A stretch of 64,000 bases of DNA from Desulfobacter vibrioformis DSM 8776 (GCF_000745975.1 NZ_JQKJ01000001.1:310001-374000); one strand, 5' to 3'. Positions 16,932-30,081 are shown, counted from the first letter of the stretch. Translations and numbers: made by a program. The notes: generated by a model not told the origin, from the sequence alone.

Positions 16932-17624
16932 ATGCCTAAGCGGAGTAAAAAACATAACGAAGCACTGAGCAAATCGGACAGAACGGTTCAGTACGGGCCT
17001 AAAGATGCCCTGGAAATTGCTGTATCTTCCAGCTATGCAAAATTTGACGAGACGGTTGATGTTGCTGTAAGGTTGGGGGTTGACCCCCGGCATGCAGACC
17101 AGATGGTTCGAGGAACCGTTGTTCTGCCCAATGGGCTGGGTAAAGAGGTGAAAGTTCTGGTGTTTGCCAAGGGTGAAAAAGAACAGGAAGCTCTTGATGC
17201 AGGCGCAGACTTTATTGCCACAGACGAGATCGTTGAGAAGATCAAAGATGGCTGGTTCGGATTTGATAAGGCGATTGCGACCCCCGATATGATGGGCACT
17301 GTGGGTAAGCTCGGTCGTGTTCTTGGCCCCAGGGGCTTGATGCCCAATGCAAAAACCGGCACCGTAACATTTGAACTTGCCAAGGCCATCAACGAAGTAA
17401 AAGCCGGTAAAATTGATTTCAGGGTTGAAAAAGCAGGTATTGTTCATGTACCTGTTGGTAAAATATCCTTTGGTGCTGAAAAGCTGCTGGAAAATGTAAC
17501 CGTTTTTCTTGATAAAGTTGTCTCGCTTAAACCTGCAGCAAGCAAAGGAACCTATCTCAAATCCATCAGCATATCTTCAACAATGGGCCCGGGTATTAAA
17601 GTGGATCCTCTGTTGATTAATTAA
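16932..17624 (+). CDS. rplA: 50S ribosomal protein L1
   Basis: A 230-residue L1, the stalk protein and usual autogenous repressor of the rplKA message. The central [18 protein letters not shown] and the end [11 protein letters not shown] are conserved. The start is set at the ATG giving [10 protein letters not shown]; an in-frame GTG nine bases upstream is possible. Confidence 0.97.
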   Translation: MPKRSKKHNEALSKSDRTVQYGPKDALEIAVSSSYAKFDETVDVAVRLGVDPRHADQMVRGTVVLPNGLGKEVKVLVFAKGEKEQEALDAGADFIATDEIVEKIKDGWFGFDKAIATPDMMGTVGKLGRVLGPRGLMPNAKTGTVTFELAKAINEVKAGKIDFRVEKAGIVHVPVGKISFGAEKLLENVTVFLDKVVSLKPAASKGTYLKSISISSTMGPGIKVDPLLIN

Positions 17625-17667
17625 GTCGATTAACTAAGCTGCTTAAATAAATCGATTAAATAATCAA

Positions 17668-17825
17668 GTGTATTTTTGTCCTGTCAAACGAAATACACGT
17701 TAAACCTGTCCTAGACAGTAGGTGCATATTAGATGCATAATCGGATTTGCCGGCCTGCCGAGACGGAAAATAAATTTTGTTTTGGTTTCGTTGGCACCTT
17801 CGACACTAAATTAATTTAAGGAAGG
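17668..17825 (+). promoter_or_regulatory. L10 leader (rplJL autoregulatory mRNA structure)
   Basis: The 213-bp gap before rplJ holds several paired elements: a perfect 8-bp stem GTGTATTT/AAATACAC (17668-17698), CTGTCCTAGACAG (17706-17718), TGCAT/ATGCA after it, and a conserved CCTGCCGAGAC block near 17755. The position and the CCTGCCGAGAC block fit the ribosomal L10 leader, to which the L10-L12 complex binds to repress translation. Confidence 0.7.
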
Positions 17826-17837
17826 AGGTGTAAAAAG

Positions 17838-18362
17838 ATGCTCAATATTTCCCAGAAAAAAAAACTGGTCGAAAATCTCGCAAAGGAACTCGCCGATGCA
17901 GAGATTTCTTTCCTGGTCGACTACAAGGGACTGACTGTCTCCCAGGTGACCGAACTTCGCGCAAAACTTCGGGAAGCCGGGGCTCAAATGGCGGTTGTAA
18001 AAAACACCCTGATGAGACTGGCGGTGAAAGAGACCGGCTCCGAGGTATTAACTGACCTTTTTAAAGGACCCAATGCGATCATCATTTCCAAGAATGATCC
18101 TGTGGCACCTGCCAAGGTCATATCAGATTTTCTGAAAACCAATGAGAAAATACAGCTTAAAGGTGCGGCCCTTGGTGGAAAGCTTTTAAGCGAAGAAGAT
18201 GTCATGCAGCTTGCCAAGATGCCTTCCAAAGAAGAGTTGCTGGCCAAGCTGGTATACACACTCAATGCGGTGCCCACGAATTTTGTCAACGTGCTGGCCG
18301 GTGTTCCCAGATCTTTTCTCAATGTGCTTAATGCTGTTAAAGATCAAAAAGATGCAGCGTAA
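17838..18362 (+). CDS. rplJ: 50S ribosomal protein L10
   Basis: A 174-residue L10 that anchors the L7/L12 stalk. AEISFLVDYKGLTVSQVTEL and KNTLMRLAVKETG match the family. A strong GGAGGTG site precedes the ATG. The upstream leader suggests the usual feedback by L10-L12. Confidence 0.97.
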   Translation: MLNISQKKKLVENLAKELADAEISFLVDYKGLTVSQVTELRAKLREAGAQMAVVKNTLMRLAVKETGSEVLTDLFKGPNAIIISKNDPVAPAKVISDFLKTNEKIQLKGAALGGKLLSEEDVMQLAKMPSKEELLAKLVYTLNAVPTNFVNVLAGVPRSFLNVLNAVKDQKDAA

Positions 18363-18439
18363 TTTAAATTAAACCAAAACGTTAAAATTTAGACTAAGAG
18401 TTACGATTCAGATATTCGTATACTTTTCAGGAGATTAAA

Positions 18440-18829
18440 ATGGCTGATATTACAAAAGATGATGTAATTGAATTTATTTCAAACATGAGCGTTCTGGAAC
18501 TTTCAGAACTGATTAAAGAATTTGAAGACAAATTTGGTGTATCCGCGGCCGCACCGGTGGCCTTTGCTGCCGGGGCCATGCCTGCCGCAGGTGATACCGC
18601 TGCTGCAGAGGAAGAGAAAACAGAATTTGACGTTATTCTTGAAGCTGCAGGCGACAAGAAGATTAATGTAATCAAGGAAGTTCGCGCCATCACCGGTCTT
18701 GGTCTGAAAGAAGCCAAGGCACTGGTTGAAGAAGCGCCCAAAGCTGTAAAAGAAGGCATAGCCAAGGAAGAGGCAGACAAAATTAAGGAACAGCTTGAGG
18801 GTGCCGGTGCTCAAGTGTCTGTAAAGTAG
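18440..18829 (+). CDS. rplL: 50S ribosomal protein L7/L12
   Basis: A 129-residue stalk protein: an N-terminal dimerisation domain ([20 protein letters not shown]), an alanine-rich hinge at about 36-60, and the C-terminal factor-binding domain [20 protein letters not shown]. It follows rplJ by 77 bp. Confidence 0.98.
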   Translation: MADITKDDVIEFISNMSVLELSELIKEFEDKFGVSAAAPVAFAAGAMPAAGDTAAAEEEKTEFDVILEAAGDKKINVIKEVRAITGLGLKEAKALVEEAPKAVKEGIAKEEADKIKEQLEGAGAQVSVK

Positions 18830-18941
18830 TTTTGCATAGCTGATAAGCACAAATAGTTTGTGCATAAACTATACGCGGGGGCAAGGCCAGTGGGTCATGT
18901 CTCCGCTTTTACGGTTGGAAAAACTCACATCGGGAGATATC

Positions 18942-21900
18942 ATGACCGGAAGTCTATTGACGAACAAGCGTATTAGAAAAGAGTTTGGCGGTAAACGTAA
19001 AATTATAGACATCCCTGATCTCATCGGGATGCAAAGAGACTCCTTTGAAGGTTTTCTTCAAAGGGATGTACCACCCCAGGACAGAGAGGAAAAGGGACTG
19101 CATTCGGTTTTTAAATCCGTATTTCCCATCAAGGATTTTACCGATACATCTTCCCTTGAATACGTCTCTTATTCCTTTGGGGAAACCAAGCACTCCATGC
19201 AGGAATGTATCAGTCGCGGGATGACCTATGACATCCCGGTCAATATAAGGGTCCGGCTTGTCGTCTATGATCATGACAAAGACACCGGTGTGTCCACCAT
19301 CCGGGATATAAAAGAACAGGAAATATATTTCGGCACCATTCCGTTGATGACGCCCAGGGGCACCTTTATCATCAACGGTACTGAACGTGCAGTTGTCTCC
19401 CAGCTTCACCGGTCATCAGGTGTATTTTTTGATCATGATAAAGGGAAAAATTATTCCACGGGTAAAATCATCTATAATGCCCGTATTATTCCAGTGCGGG
19501 GATCCTGGATTGATATGGAAATTGATGCCAAGGATATTGTCTATATCCGCATTGACCGCCGGCGTAAATTTCATGTTTCCATTCTTTTCAAGGCATTTGG
19601 ATACACTGGAGAAGATATCCTGGACTTTTTTTACACCAAAGAAAAAATTGTTCATAAAAACGGCTCTTATTTCAGGGAATTCATTCCTGAAAACTTGGTT
19701 CGCCAGCGGGCTGCCTATGATATCAAATCCCCTGAGACCGGAGAGGTCGTGGTCCGGGCCGGCCGGATATTTACCAAACGCGCATTAAAACAGCTTGCTG
19801 ATGAAAATCTGGATTTTATTCCTATTTCCGAAGAAGAACTCATAGGCAAAGCGTTTTCAAGTAACTTTTATCTGGAAAGCAGCGATCAGGCCCCTTTGTT
19901 TAAAGCCGGTGATACCATTGCAGAGGACACCTTTGAACTTTTTGCGGAAAAGGGCATTGACACCTTTGAAATCCTTTATGTAGATCCACGCAGTTCTGAT
20001 TCCATGCGTAAAACCCTGGTTTCCGACAAGGTTATATCCAAGGAAGAAGCCTTGATGGATATCTACCGCAGGCTTCGTCCCGGAAATCCTGCCACCATTG
20101 AAGTGGCCCAGGATTTTATTGATCATCTGTTTTTCCGCCAGACATATTATGATTTGTCCAAGGTCGGCCGTCTTAAAATGAACCACCGTCTCGGGGTGAA
20201 TACGAAAATCGATGTCAAAACCCTGAGAAAAGAGGATGTGCTGCTTACCGCAGCCACGCTGATTGAACTCAAAGACACCCAGGGCCAGGTGGACGATATC
20301 GACCACCTGGGAAACCGGCGGGTCCGGGCCGTGGGTGAGCTTCTGGAAAACCATTACCGCATTGGTCTTGTCCGCATGGAGCGCGCCATCAAAGAAAAGA
20401 TGAGCATGCAGGAAGTGGACGCCATGATGCCCCACGACCTTATTAATCCCAAGCCCGTGTCAGCGGTTGTTCGCGAATTTTTCGGCACGTCACAATTGTC
20501 TCAGTTTATGGACCAGACCAATCCTTTGTCTGAAACCACCCATAAAAGGCGTCTTTCAGCTCTGGGACCTGGTGGTTTGACCCGGGAGCGTGCGGGCTTT
20601 GAGGTGCGCGACGTTCACCCGTCCCACTATGGGCGTATCTGCCCCATTGAGACTCCTGAAGGCCCCAATATCGGTCTGATTGTTTCCCTGTGTACCTATG
20701 CCCGGGTAAATGATTTTGGATTTATTGAAACCCCTTTCAGGGTTGTCAATGAAGGAAATGCCAGCAAAATCATTCAGCATTTAAGCGCATTTGAAGAAAA
20801 GGAACTCCCCATTGCCCAGGCCAATGCACCCTTGGATGCTGACGGCAATTTCATCAACCCCACGGTATCTGCACGGGTGGGCGGGGAATTTGAGATGGTG
20901 GCACCCGAAGAAGTCAAGTTTATGGATGTATCACCAAACCAGCTGGTATCTGTATCCGCATCCCTGATTCCTTTTCTGGAAAATGATGATGCCAACCGGG
21001 CCCTGATGGGTTCCAACATGCAGCGCCAGGCAGTGCCCTTGATCCGCAGTGAAGCCCCTTTAGTGGGTACCGGCATGGAAGCGGTTGTTGCCAGGGATTC
21101 CGGGGTCACCATTGTTGCTGAGTGGGACGGAGTGGTGGTTGATGTGGATTCAAAGCGCATTGTTGTTAAAAATGATGACAATGATGATCCCAAATTTAAT
21201 AAAGCCGTATCCATCTATAATTGTACCAAGTTTGTCCGTTCCAACCAGAATACCTGCTTTAACCACAGACCCATTGTGAAGAAAAACGAGGCGGTTAAAA
21301 AAGGGCAGGTCATTGCGGATGGTCCGTCCACGGAACTGGGGGAACTGGCCCTTGGAAAAAATGTGACCGTAGCCTTTATGCCCTGGGACGGCTACAATTA
21401 TGAGGATTCCATCCTGGTATCCGAGCGGCTGGTCAAGGATGGGGTGTACACTTCTGTTCATGTTGAGGAATTTGAGGTCCTGGCCAGGGATACAAAGCTT
21501 GGCAAGGAAGAGATTACCCGGGACATTCCCAATGTGGGTGAAGATGCCTTGAAGAATTTGGATGACAGCGGCATTATCCGTCTGGGAGCCGAAGTCAAAC
21601 CCGGTGATATTTTGGTGGGTAAAATCACACCCAAAGGCGAAACCCAGCTCTCTCCGGAAGAAAAGCTGCTGCGCGCCATTTTTGGTGAAAAAGCCGGCGA
21701 CGTAAAGGATACGTCACTTTGTGTGCCCCCGGGGGTTTACGGAAAAGTGATTGATGCCAAGGTCTTTTCCCGGCGCGGCCTGCCCAAAGATGAGAGAACA
21801 CGCCAGATCGAAGACGAAGAGATCGAGCGTTTTGAAAAAGACCGGGATGATGAAATAAAAATTATTTCCTGGGTCGGCCGGGAGAGAGTTGAAGCCGTAC

Positions 21901-23072
21901 TCGATGGTCATGCCTTGCTCAATGATCTGGAACGTAACGGCAGGGTTCTGGTCAAGGCCGGAACAAAAGTGGTCCCTGGTATTTTTGAAAAAGTACCTGT
22001 GTCCGTACTGGTAAATGTTACTGTTGAGGATGCGGTATTAACTGAAAAGGTTCAGGTCGTTCTTGAACAGGCCCAGGAACAGATAAAAAAGGCCCGGGAG
22101 CATTTCAACCGTCAGGTTTCCAGATTTGAAAAAGGTGACGACCTTCCTCCGGGGGTTCTCAAGCTCATTAAAATTTCTGTGGCCATGCTGCGGGTGCTTT
22201 CCGTGGGGGATAAAATGGCTGGCCGCCATGGGAACAAGGGTGTTGTGTCAAGAATTCTCCGGGTTGAGGATCTGCCTTATTTTGCAGACGGTCGGCCCGT
22301 TGACATGGTACTTAACCCCCTGGGCGTGCCTTCCCGTATGAATGTGGGCCAGATTCTCGAGATCCATTTGGGCCGGGCCGCCTATGCCCTGGGCCAGCAG
22401 ATTGATGAGATGCTGGAGGAAAAACGGCTGGACGCATTGCGGGACAAGGCCAAACAGATATTCTCTTTGACCCGTAAACAAAGGGAAGGGCAGGTGGATG
22501 ATGCCATTGTCCGGGATATTGATGCCATGGATGATGAAAAATTTATGGAATTTATTTCTCGTTATAAAAACGGGGTGCATACCGCCACACCGGTATTTGA
22601 CGGTGCCACAGAGGAAGAGATCAAGGAATTGATTGGCATGTCGGAAAGTGACCCCTCAGGTCAGTCTATCCTCTACGACGGGCGTACAGGAAGACCCTTT
22701 GATAAACCGGTTACTGTGGGAACCCTGTATATGCTCAAGCTTCATCATCTGGTTGATGACAAGCTGCATGCACGGTCCATTGGACCGTATTCCCTCGTTA
22801 CCCAGCAGCCCCTTGGCGGCAAGGCCCAGTTCGGGGGGCAGCGTCTCGGGGAGATGGAGGTCTGGGCCATGGAAGCCTACGGTGCCGCCCATGCGCTCCA
22901 GGAATTTCTTACGGTGAAATCCGATGACATGACCGGCCGGACCCGTATGTATGAAAAAATTGTTAAAGGCCAGAATGTCCTGGAACCTGGAATGCCTGAA
23001 TCTTTCAGGGTTCTGATTAAAGAGCTCAATGCTCTGGGGCTGGATATGAATCTTATAGAAGGCAGCAAATAA
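18942..23072 (+). CDS. rpoB: DNA-directed RNA polymerase beta subunit
   Basis: A 1376-residue RpoB. The start is set at ATG 18942 behind CGGGAG, giving [17 protein letters not shown]; the open frame extends further upstream but without support. The rifampicin region [20 protein letters not shown] and [12 protein letters not shown] keeps the residues usual for sensitive enzymes. The 3' part has [15 protein letters not shown] and the C-terminal contact region to beta-prime. It is followed 10 bp later by rpoC. Confidence 0.99.
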   Translation: MTGSLLTNKRIRKEFGGKRKIIDIPDLIGMQRDSFEGFLQRDVPPQDREEKGLHSVFKSVFPIKDFTDTSSLEYVSYSFGETKHSMQECISRGMTYDIPVNIRVRLVVYDHDKDTGVSTIRDIKEQEIYFGTIPLMTPRGTFIINGTERAVVSQLHRSSGVFFDHDKGKNYSTGKIIYNARIIPVRGSWIDMEIDAKDIVYIRIDRRRKFHVSILFKAFGYTGEDILDFFYTKEKIVHKNGSYFREFIPENLVRQRAAYDIKSPETGEVVVRAGRIFTKRALKQLADENLDFIPISEEELIGKAFSSNFYLESSDQAPLFKAGDTIAEDTFELFAEKGIDTFEILYVDPRSSDSMRKTLVSDKVISKEEALMDIYRRLRPGNPATIEVAQDFIDHLFFRQTYYDLSKVGRLKMNHRLGVNTKIDVKTLRKEDVLLTAATLIELKDTQGQVDDIDHLGNRRVRAVGELLENHYRIGLVRMERAIKEKMSMQEVDAMMPHDLINPKPVSAVVREFFGTSQLSQFMDQTNPLSETTHKRRLSALGPGGLTRERAGFEVRDVHPSHYGRICPIETPEGPNIGLIVSLCTYARVNDFGFIETPFRVVNEGNASKIIQHLSAFEEKELPIAQANAPLDADGNFINPTVSARVGGEFEMVAPEEVKFMDVSPNQLVSVSASLIPFLENDDANRALMGSNMQRQAVPLIRSEAPLVGTGMEAVVARDSGVTIVAEWDGVVVDVDSKRIVVKNDDNDDPKFNKAVSIYNCTKFVRSNQNTCFNHRPIVKKNEAVKKGQVIADGPSTELGELALGKNVTVAFMPWDGYNYEDSILVSERLVKDGVYTSVHVEEFEVLARDTKLGKEEITRDIPNVGEDALKNLDDSGIIRLGAEVKPGDILVGKITPKGETQLSPEEKLLRAIFGEKAGDVKDTSLCVPPGVYGKVIDAKVFSRRGLPKDERTRQIEDEEIERFEKDRDDEIKIISWVGRERVEAVLDGHALLNDLERNGRVLVKAGTKVVPGIFEKVPVSVLVNVTVEDAVLTEKVQVVLEQAQEQIKKAREHFNRQVSRFEKGDDLPPGVLKLIKISVAMLRVLSVGDKMAGRHGNKGVVSRILRVEDLPYFADGRPVDMVLNPLGVPSRMNVGQILEIHLGRAAYALGQQIDEMLEEKRLDALRDKAKQIFSLTRKQREGQVDDAIVRDIDAMDDEKFMEFISRYKNGVHTATPVFDGATEEEIKELIGMSESDPSGQSILYDGRTGRPFDKPVTVGTLYMLKLHHLVDDKLHARSIGPYSLVTQQPLGGKAQFGGQRLGEMEVWAMEAYGAAHALQEFLTVKSDDMTGRTRMYEKIVKGQNVLEPGMPESFRVLIKELNALGLDMNLIEGSK

Positions 23073-23082
23073 GGAGAAGACA

Positions 23083-26000
23083 TTGGATAATATATATGAT
23101 TTCTTCGCAAAACCCAAGGATCCCCAAAGTTACCAGGGCGTTCAGATCAGCCTTGCATCCTCAGATCAGATTAGGGAATGGTCCTACGGCGAAATAAAAA
23201 AACCCGAGACCATCAACTACAGAACGTTTAAGCCCGAACGTGACGGTCTTTTCTGTGCCAAGGTATTTGGACCGACCAAGGATTACGAGTGCAATTGCGG
23301 TAAGTACAAACGCATGAAGCACCGGGGGGTGGTGTGTGAAAAATGCGGGGTTGAGGTTATTCAGTCCAAGGTCAGACGCGAGCGTATGGCGCATATTGAA
23401 CTTGCCTCTCCTGTTTCCCATATCTGGTTTCTGAAAAGTCTGCCGTCCAAGATCGGTAATGTTCTGGATATCACTTTGAAGAATCTGGAAAAGGTTCTCT
23501 ACTTTGATTCATATATTATCATAGATCCCAAGGGCAGCGGGCTGAAAAAAATGCAGCTGCTCTCCGATGACCAGTATTATGAGGCTGTTGAAGCATTTGG
23601 TGAAGAGGGTTTTGATGCAGGGATCGGCGCAGAGGCTATCTTAACCCTGCTTAATGAGATTGATCTTCAGGCGGTCCATGACGAACTGACCGAAGAGATC
23701 GGCTTGACCAAATCCATGGCCAAGCAGCAGAAAATGGCCAAGCGCATGAAGGTAATTGATGCCTTTTTGACCTCAGGCATAGAGCCTTCCCGGATGATCC
23801 TGACAGCCTGCCCCATTTTGCCGCCGGATTTGCGCCCTCTTGTGCCCCTTGAGGGCGGCAGGTTTGCCACCTCGGATCTTAATGATCTGTATCGCCGGGT
23901 ACTCAACCGCAACAACCGTCTTAAACGTCTGGTAGATCTCAATGCGCCGGATATTATTGTCCGAAACGAGAAGCGGATGCTCCAGGAAGCTGTGGACGTG
24001 CTTTTTGACAATGGACGCCATGGCCGGGTGGTCACAGGTACCAACAAACGTCCGTTGAAATCCCTGTCTGATACACTTAAAGGCAAACAAGGGCGTTTCC
24101 GCCAGAATCTTTTAGGTAAACGTGTGGACTATTCCGGCCGTACCGTTATTACCGTGGGGTCTGAACTTCGGCTCCACCAGTGCGGCATTCCCAAGAAAAT
24201 GGCTTTGGAACTGTTCAAACCGTTTATTTATAATTACCTTGAGCAGAAAAACCTGGTTTCCACGGTTAAAAGTGCCAAGAAAATGGTTGAGCGCGAGGAG
24301 ACCGAAGTATGGGATGCCCTTGAAGCCGTGGTCAAGGAATACCCGGTGATGCTTAACCGTGCGCCCACCCTGCATCGTCTCGGGTTCCAGGCATTTGAGC
24401 CGGTATTGATCGAAGGCAAGGCCATTCAGCTTCACCCCCTGGTGTGTCCCGCATTCAACGCTGACTTTGACGGGGACCAGATGGCCGTTCATGTGCCGCT
24501 GTCCCTGGAATCCCAGCTGGAAGCCAGGATCATGATGCTGTCCACCAACAATATTTTGTCCCCGGCAAACGGCCAGCCTATTATTGTTCCCACCCAGGAT
24601 ATTGTATTGGGCATTTATTATATGACCCGGGCAATGTCACGCCGGCAGGGGGAAGGCGTCACCTTTTCAAGTATAGACGAGGTTCGTTTCGCCTTTGATT
24701 CGGGGGAGCTGGATATCCACGCCAAAATCAAGGTGCGCATTGACGATGTGATTTATGATACCACCACCGGCCGGATTCTTTTGTGGGAAACCATCCCCGG
24801 TGATGTCCTGTTGAACATGAGCCGTATCCGGACCGAAAACCTTGGGGATGCCGAAGCTGCCTTTGCTGAATTAAAGGCAGGTGAAGATTTTGATGCTGTT
24901 CTTGATAAATACGGGGATGAGGAAATTAAAAAGACCCGGGGGACAACAGGGGTTTTAACACGCAAGGAATTTCAAAATCTTTTTCATGTTTCCGACGTGG
25001 TGGTGGAGCAGCTCTACGGACTTAAACAAGGGCAATTCACCGATGTCCGGATGGTCGGTGAAAAATACACCATTTTCAAAGTGGATGAAAGAACCTCTAC
25101 CTTGCCGTTCAGTCTGGTGAACAAGCTGATGGATAAAAAATCCATTGTAAAACTCATTGATTATGCCTACAGAAATATCGGTTTGAAGGAAACAGTTATT
25201 CTTTCCGACCGCCTTAAGGATATCGGATACAAGAATTCCACACTTGGCGGTTTGTCCATCTGCATTGATGATATGATTATTCCGGACAATAAATGGGAGC
25301 TCATTGGTAAAGCCGAAAAGAATATCGAAGACATCAAAGAGCAGTATTCCGAAGGTCTGATTACCCAGGGCGAGAAATACAATAAGGTGGTTGATATCTG
25401 GGCCCAGGCCACAGACGATATTGCCAACGCCATGATGGAAGTGATGAAAAATCCGCCCCAAAAAGAAGGGGCGGACAGTTCAGAGGAACTCAATGCCGTC
25501 TATGTCATGGCGGATTCCGGTGCCCGTGGTTCCAAGGATCAGATGCGTCAGCTTGCCGGTATGCGCGGGCTGATGGCCAAACCTTCCGGCGAGATTATTG
25601 AAAACCCCATCACTGCATGTTTCCGTGAAGGCCTGTCCGTACTCCAGTACTTCATTTCCACCCATGGTGCCCGTAAGGGGCTGGCTGATACCGCACTGAA
25701 AACAGCCAACTCCGGTTACCTGACCCGCCGTCTGGCTGATGTGGGGCAGGACTGCACCATCGTAGAGCCTGATTGCGGTACCATCAACGGCATTGAAGTT
25801 GAAGCATTATATGAAGGCGGTGAAATCATCCAGACGCTTGGGGAAAGGATTCTTGGGCGTGTCACCCAGGAAGACATCCGTGATCCCTATTCCGATGAAT
25901 TTATTGTGGCGGTTGACACTGAGCTCAATGAAGCCCATGTGGCTAAAATTGAAGCAGCCGGCGTTCAACAGGTGAAAATCAGATCCGTATTAACATGTAA

Positions 26001-27465
26001 CTCAAAACACGGTGTATGCTCAAGATGCTATGGCCGTGACCTTGCCCATGGTGTCACCGTGGAAATTGGTCAGGCCATTGGTATTGTGGCAGCCCAGTCC
26101 ATTGGTGAGCCTGGTACCCAGCTGACCATGCGTACCTTTCACATCGGCGGTACCGCGTCCAGAAAGGTAGAAGTCGCTGAAATCAAAGCCCGTGTCGGTG
26201 GCATTTTAAAGTTCAATGACAGTATTCAGACGGTCACCTCGGCCCAGGGTGATGTCATTGTCATGAACCGCAAAGGTGGCGGTGTGACCATTGTCGGCGA
26301 GGAGGGGCGTGAGCGTGCCAAGGAAAACGTCATTTACGGTGCCACCCTCCATGCCAAAGACGGCCAGCAGATTGAGCCAGGTGACATTATAGCCTCCTGG
26401 GACCCCTTTACCACGCCGATTATCACGGAAGTATCCGGCCGGATAAGATTTGCTGACATTATCGTGGGGAATACGGTGCAGGAACAGATTGACCCGGTTA
26501 CCGGCAAGGTGTCAAGAACGATCATTGAAAGCAAGGATGTTGAGGTCCGGCCTAGAATCACCGTAAAGGATAAAGAGGGTAAAGCGGTTAAACTGCCCAA
26601 CTCCAAGACCCCTGCCAGGTATTACCTGCCGGTAAACGCCATTCTCACTGTTGACGAGGATGACAACATCATGGCTGGTGACGTTATTGCCAAGCTGCCG
26701 CGTGCCACCACAAAAACCAAGGATATTACCGGCGGTCTGCCCAGGGTTGCCGAGCTTTTTGAGGTCAGAAAACCAAAGGATCCGTCAGTGCTGACTGAAA
26801 TTGACGGCTATGTCACTGTTGCAAAGGGGACTAAAGGCCGCCAGAAGGTAACGGTTAAACCCGGTGATGTTGGAGAGGCAAAAGAGTATGCCATCCCCAA
26901 GGGCCAGCATGTGTCTGTGTATGACGGCGATTATGTGAAAGCAGGAGATCCCTTGATCGCAGGCTCTGCCAATCCCCAGGATATAATGAATATCAAGGGT
27001 GAAGTGGCACTGGCCAAATACCTGGTTGATGAGGTCCAGGAGGTTTACAGGCTCCAGGGTGTGCGAATTAATGACAAACACATTGAGGTTGTTATCCGCC
27101 AGATGATGCGCCGGGTTAAAGTGATCTCCACCGGGGATACCAATTTTATTCCGGATGAGCAGGTTGACCGGATTCTTTTTGAGGAAACCAACCGTAAAGT
27201 AGCCATGGAAGGTGGTGAACCAGCCAAGGGTGAGCCCCTGATTCTTGGCATTACCAAGGCTTCTTTGTCCACGGACAGCTTTTTGTCTGCAGCATCGTTC
27301 CAGGAGACCACCAAGGTGCTGACCCTTGCTTCCATTGAAGGAAAATATGATAATCTCAAGGGGTTGAAAGAAAACGTTGTTATGGGCCGACTTATCCCGG
27401 CGGGCACGGGTTTTCCGGGTTACCGCAATATCGAAGTGGGATATGGTGAAATCGCTGAAGTGTAG
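23083..27465 (+). CDS. rpoC: DNA-directed RNA polymerase beta-prime subunit
   Basis: A 1460-residue RpoC. It begins with TTG after AAGGAGAAGACA. The N-terminal zinc site has C70, C72, C85 and C88. The catalytic magnesium loop is [12 protein letters not shown] near residue 460. The second zinc site is formed by CTIVEPDCG and [14 protein letters not shown] long insert around residues 560-670 is typical of proteobacterial RpoC. Confidence 0.99.
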   Translation: MDNIYDFFAKPKDPQSYQGVQISLASSDQIREWSYGEIKKPETINYRTFKPERDGLFCAKVFGPTKDYECNCGKYKRMKHRGVVCEKCGVEVIQSKVRRERMAHIELASPVSHIWFLKSLPSKIGNVLDITLKNLEKVLYFDSYIIIDPKGSGLKKMQLLSDDQYYEAVEAFGEEGFDAGIGAEAILTLLNEIDLQAVHDELTEEIGLTKSMAKQQKMAKRMKVIDAFLTSGIEPSRMILTACPILPPDLRPLVPLEGGRFATSDLNDLYRRVLNRNNRLKRLVDLNAPDIIVRNEKRMLQEAVDVLFDNGRHGRVVTGTNKRPLKSLSDTLKGKQGRFRQNLLGKRVDYSGRTVITVGSELRLHQCGIPKKMALELFKPFIYNYLEQKNLVSTVKSAKKMVEREETEVWDALEAVVKEYPVMLNRAPTLHRLGFQAFEPVLIEGKAIQLHPLVCPAFNADFDGDQMAVHVPLSLESQLEARIMMLSTNNILSPANGQPIIVPTQDIVLGIYYMTRAMSRRQGEGVTFSSIDEVRFAFDSGELDIHAKIKVRIDDVIYDTTTGRILLWETIPGDVLLNMSRIRTENLGDAEAAFAELKAGEDFDAVLDKYGDEEIKKTRGTTGVLTRKEFQNLFHVSDVVVEQLYGLKQGQFTDVRMVGEKYTIFKVDERTSTLPFSLVNKLMDKKSIVKLIDYAYRNIGLKETVILSDRLKDIGYKNSTLGGLSICIDDMIIPDNKWELIGKAEKNIEDIKEQYSEGLITQGEKYNKVVDIWAQATDDIANAMMEVMKNPPQKEGADSSEELNAVYVMADSGARGSKDQMRQLAGMRGLMAKPSGEIIENPITACFREGLSVLQYFISTHGARKGLADTALKTANSGYLTRRLADVGQDCTIVEPDCGTINGIEVEALYEGGEIIQTLGERILGRVTQEDIRDPYSDEFIVAVDTELNEAHVAKIEAAGVQQVKIRSVLTCNSKHGVCSRCYGRDLAHGVTVEIGQAIGIVAAQSIGEPGTQLTMRTFHIGGTASRKVEVAEIKARVGGILKFNDSIQTVTSAQGDVIVMNRKGGGVTIVGEEGRERAKENVIYGATLHAKDGQQIEPGDIIASWDPFTTPIITEVSGRIRFADIIVGNTVQEQIDPVTGKVSRTIIESKDVEVRPRITVKDKEGKAVKLPNSKTPARYYLPVNAILTVDEDDNIMAGDVIAKLPRATTKTKDITGGLPRVAELFEVRKPKDPSVLTEIDGYVTVAKGTKGRQKVTVKPGDVGEAKEYAIPKGQHVSVYDGDYVKAGDPLIAGSANPQDIMNIKGEVALAKYLVDEVQEVYRLQGVRINDKHIEVVIRQMMRRVKVISTGDTNFIPDEQVDRILFEETNRKVAMEGGEPAKGEPLILGITKASLSTDSFLSAASFQETTKVLTLASIEGKYDNLKGLKENVVMGRLIPAGTGFPGYRNIEVGYGEIAEV

Positions 27466-27481
27466 GAAATATAAAATATTA

Positions 27482-27510
27482 TTGACATTTTGGAAAAGTA
27501 TAAGTAGAAT
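27482..27510 (+). promoter_or_regulatory. Sigma-70-type promoter of the str operon (rpsL)
   Basis: A consensus TTGACA at 27482-27487 and TAGAAT at 27505-27510 with 17-bp spacing lie in the 104-bp gap after rpoC, about 60 bp before the rpsL start. This is one of the best-matching promoters in the window. Confidence 0.8.
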
Positions 27511-27569
27511 TGAATATTTTGTCGTGTATGGCGACTTATTAAGTTTGATGAAGGAGCGTGTGGAGAGTT

Positions 27570-27941
27570 ATGCCGACCATAAATCAATTGGTAAGAAAAG
27601 GTAGAAAGAAATCGGAAAAGAAGGTGAGTACGCCAGGTTTGAAGGGCGGGCCTCAAAAACGCGGGGTTTGCACAAGGGTATATACTTCTACTCCTAAAAA
27701 GCCGAACTCAGCTTTGCGTAAGGTTGCAAGGGTTCGTTTGACAACCGGTATGGAAGTTGCTGCCTATATCCCCGGCATGGGGCATAATCTCCAGGAGCAC
27801 TCCGTTGTTCTGGTCAGGGGTGGGAGGGTGAAAGACCTTCCGGGTGTGCGCTATCATATTGTCAGGGGTGCCCTTGACACGCTGGGCGTGGATGACCGTC
27901 GCCAGGGGCGTTCAAAATATGGTGCCAAACGTCCCAAGTAA
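27570..27941 (+). CDS. rpsL: 30S ribosomal protein S12
   Basis: A 123-residue S12 starting [14 protein letters not shown]. The [10 protein letters not shown] and [14 protein letters not shown] loops keep lysines at 43 and 88, the streptomycin-sensitive state. An in-frame GTG lies 12 bases upstream, but GGAG is correctly placed for the ATG used here. Confidence 0.98.
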   Translation: MPTINQLVRKGRKKSEKKVSTPGLKGGPQKRGVCTRVYTSTPKKPNSALRKVARVRLTTGMEVAAYIPGMGHNLQEHSVVLVRGGRVKDLPGVRYHIVRGALDTLGVDDRRQGRSKYGAKRPK

Positions 27942-28016
27942 TCAAGATGGCCCAGGGATTGTGATTGGGTTAAGCATTCATAATTAATAGAATATAAATT
28001 TGGTGGACTTTTTAAG

Positions 28017-28484
28017 ATGGCAGAAAAATTTGTTTTAAAAGAAGGCTTCATGCAGGATGCCACGCATGAGGAGAAGCTTGCAGCCAAGTTTGTCAATTGT
28101 GTGATGAAAGACGGCAAAAAGAATGCTGCCCGTAAGGTTGTGGCTGATGCGTTGATGATTGCTGAGGATAAGATTGGCGAACCCGCTCTGACAGTGTTTA
28201 AAAAAGTGATTGATAATATCAGGCCTTCTGTCGAAGTGAAATCAAGAAGGATCGGCGGGTCTACCTACCAGGTGCCCACTGATATAAAACCCGGTCGCCA
28301 GACGGCATTGGCTTTCAGGTGGCTTATCAATTTCAGCAGAAACCGCTCTGAAAAAGGGTTTACAAGAAAGCTTGCTGCTGAGCTGATGGATGCTTATAAC
28401 GAGCGTGGCGGGGCAATCAAGAAAAGAGAAGATACGCATAAAATGGCCGAAGCCAACAAGGCGTTTGCGCATTTTAGGTGGTAG
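28017..28484 (+). CDS. rpsG: 30S ribosomal protein S7
   Basis: A 155-residue S7, the head-assembly protein of the small subunit. VEVKSRRIGGSTYQVPTDI and the C-terminal EANKAFAHFRW match the family. In the usual str operon fusA follows; here tuf follows after only 47 bp. Confidence 0.97.
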   Translation: MAEKFVLKEGFMQDATHEEKLAAKFVNCVMKDGKKNAARKVVADALMIAEDKIGEPALTVFKKVIDNIRPSVEVKSRRIGGSTYQVPTDIKPGRQTALAFRWLINFSRNRSEKGFTRKLAAELMDAYNERGGAIKKREDTHKMAEANKAFAHFRW

Positions 28485-28531
28485 AAATTTAAAAATATCT
28501 TTGTAAACATTCCACAGGAGGAATAGAGAAG

Positions 28532-29725
28532 ATGGCTAAGGAGAAATTTGAGCGGAACAAACCGCACGTGAACATCGGGACAATCGGGCATATCGATCAC
28601 GGGAAAACCACTCTGACTGCGGCGATTACCAAGCTGGCCGGCCTGAAGGGCAATGGGACATATGTTCCCTTTGACGAAATTGACAAGGCCCCGGAAGAAA
28701 GAGAGCGTGGTATCACCATCGCCACGGCTCATGTTGAATACGAGACAGAAAATCGTCATTACGCTCATGTCGATTGTCCGGGCCATGCTGACTATATTAA
28801 AAATATGATCACCGGTGCGGCCCAGATGGATGGTGCTATTCTTGTTGTGTCCGCCGATGACGGCCCCATGCCCCAGACCCGGGAGCATATCCTGCTTGCC
28901 CGTCAGGTCGGTGTGCCTAAAATCGTTGTTTTTCTGAATAAATGCGACATGGTTGATGACGAAGAGCTGATCGAGCTTGTTGAGATGGAGCTTCAGGAAC
29001 TTCTTGATACCTACGAATTCCCGGGTGATGAAACACCGATTGTCCGCGGCTCTGCGCTCAAGGCTCTGGAATGTGACGATGTGGACGCAGAAGAGGCTAA
29101 GCCAATTTATGAGCTTCTTGATGTGCTTGATTCCTATGTTCCCGAACCTGAAAGAGATGTTGCTAAGCCCTTCCTGATGCCCATCGAAGACGTTTTCTCG
29201 ATTTCCGGCCGTGGTACTGTTGTTACCGGTCGTATTGAGCGCGGTGTGATTAAAACCGGCGAAGAGATTGAAATCGTAGGAATCAGAGACACCGCCAAGA
29301 CAGTCTGCACCGGCGTTGAAATGTTCAGAAAACTTCTGGATGAGGGACAGGCCGGGGATAATGTCGGGTTGTTGCTCCGTGGCACAAAACGTGATCAGGT
29401 TGAACGTGGCCAGGTTGTTTGCAAGCCCGGAACCATCACTCCGCATACCAAATTTAAAGCTGAAATGTATGCTTTGAGTAAAGAAGAAGGCGGGCGCCAT
29501 ACGCCGTTCTTTACCGGTTACAGACCTCAGTTTTTCTTCAGAACAACCGATATCACAGGCGTTTTGACTCTTGATGAAGGCGTTGAAATGATTATGCCTG
29601 GAGATAATGCTACCATTAACGTCGAATTGATCAACCCCATCGCCATGGAAAAGGAACTTCGTTTCGCTATTCGTGAGGGTGGCCGTACAGTTGGTGCCGG
29701 TGTTGTTGGTGAAATCGTAGAATAG
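28532..29725 (+). CDS. tuf: Elongation factor Tu
   Basis: A 397-residue EF-Tu that brings aminoacyl-tRNA to the ribosome. GTPase motifs are GHIDHGKTT near residue 19, the switch region [25 protein letters not shown] and GSALKALE. Domains II and III are complete, ending [10 protein letters not shown]. The first motif has I for the commoner V, seen in other Desulfobacterota. It is preceded by AGGAGG. It is the only tuf in the window, although a second position behind tRNA-Thr was available. Confidence 0.98.
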   Translation: MAKEKFERNKPHVNIGTIGHIDHGKTTLTAAITKLAGLKGNGTYVPFDEIDKAPEERERGITIATAHVEYETENRHYAHVDCPGHADYIKNMITGAAQMDGAILVVSADDGPMPQTREHILLARQVGVPKIVVFLNKCDMVDDEELIELVEMELQELLDTYEFPGDETPIVRGSALKALECDDVDAEEAKPIYELLDVLDSYVPEPERDVAKPFLMPIEDVFSISGRGTVVTGRIERGVIKTGEEIEIVGIRDTAKTVCTGVEMFRKLLDEGQAGDNVGLLLRGTKRDQVERGQVVCKPGTITPHTKFKAEMYALSKEEGGRHTPFFTGYRPQFFFRTTDITGVLTLDEGVEMIMPGDNATINVELINPIAMEKELRFAIREGGRTVGAGVVGEIVE

Positions 29726-29748
29726 TAGATTAAGAAAGAACAATAATA

Positions 29749-30057
29749 ATGTTGAAGACTAAAATTAGAATTAGGCTCAAAGCTTATGACCATAAGCTGC
29801 TTGATCAGTCTTCGGTAGATATTGTTGATACGGCAAGGAAAACCGGTGCCAGAATTGTGGGGCCGGTTCCCTTACCCACCCGGATCAACAAGTTTACTGT
29901 GTTGCGTTCGCCGCATGTGAATAAAAAATCACGTGAGCAGTTTGAAATCAGAACGCACAAAAGAATGATGGATATTCTTGAGCCTACACAGCAGACAGTG
30001 GACGCGTTAATGAAGCTTGACCTGTCCCCCGGCGTAGATGTCGAAATTAAATTATAG
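29749..30057 (+). CDS. rpsJ: 30S ribosomal protein S10
   Basis: A 102-residue S10, also the NusE antitermination partner. The start [19 protein letters not shown] and the [20 protein letters not shown] segment are typical. It begins the S10 cluster and follows tuf by 23 bp. Confidence 0.98.
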   Translation: MLKTKIRIRLKAYDHKLLDQSSVDIVDTARKTGARIVGPVPLPTRINKFTVLRSPHVNKKSREQFEIRTHKRMMDILEPTQQTVDALMKLDLSPGVDVEIKL

Positions 30058-30081
30058 TGCATTAACAGGAACATATTCGTT

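Noticed and set aside
18858-18941. Upstream extension of rpoB
   Set aside because: The ATG at 18942 has a good ribosome binding site and gives the normal N-terminus; the extension is not RpoB-like.
28394-29743. A 449-codon minus-strand frame opposite tuf
   Set aside because: It is the mirror of the highly biased EF-Tu coding sequence.
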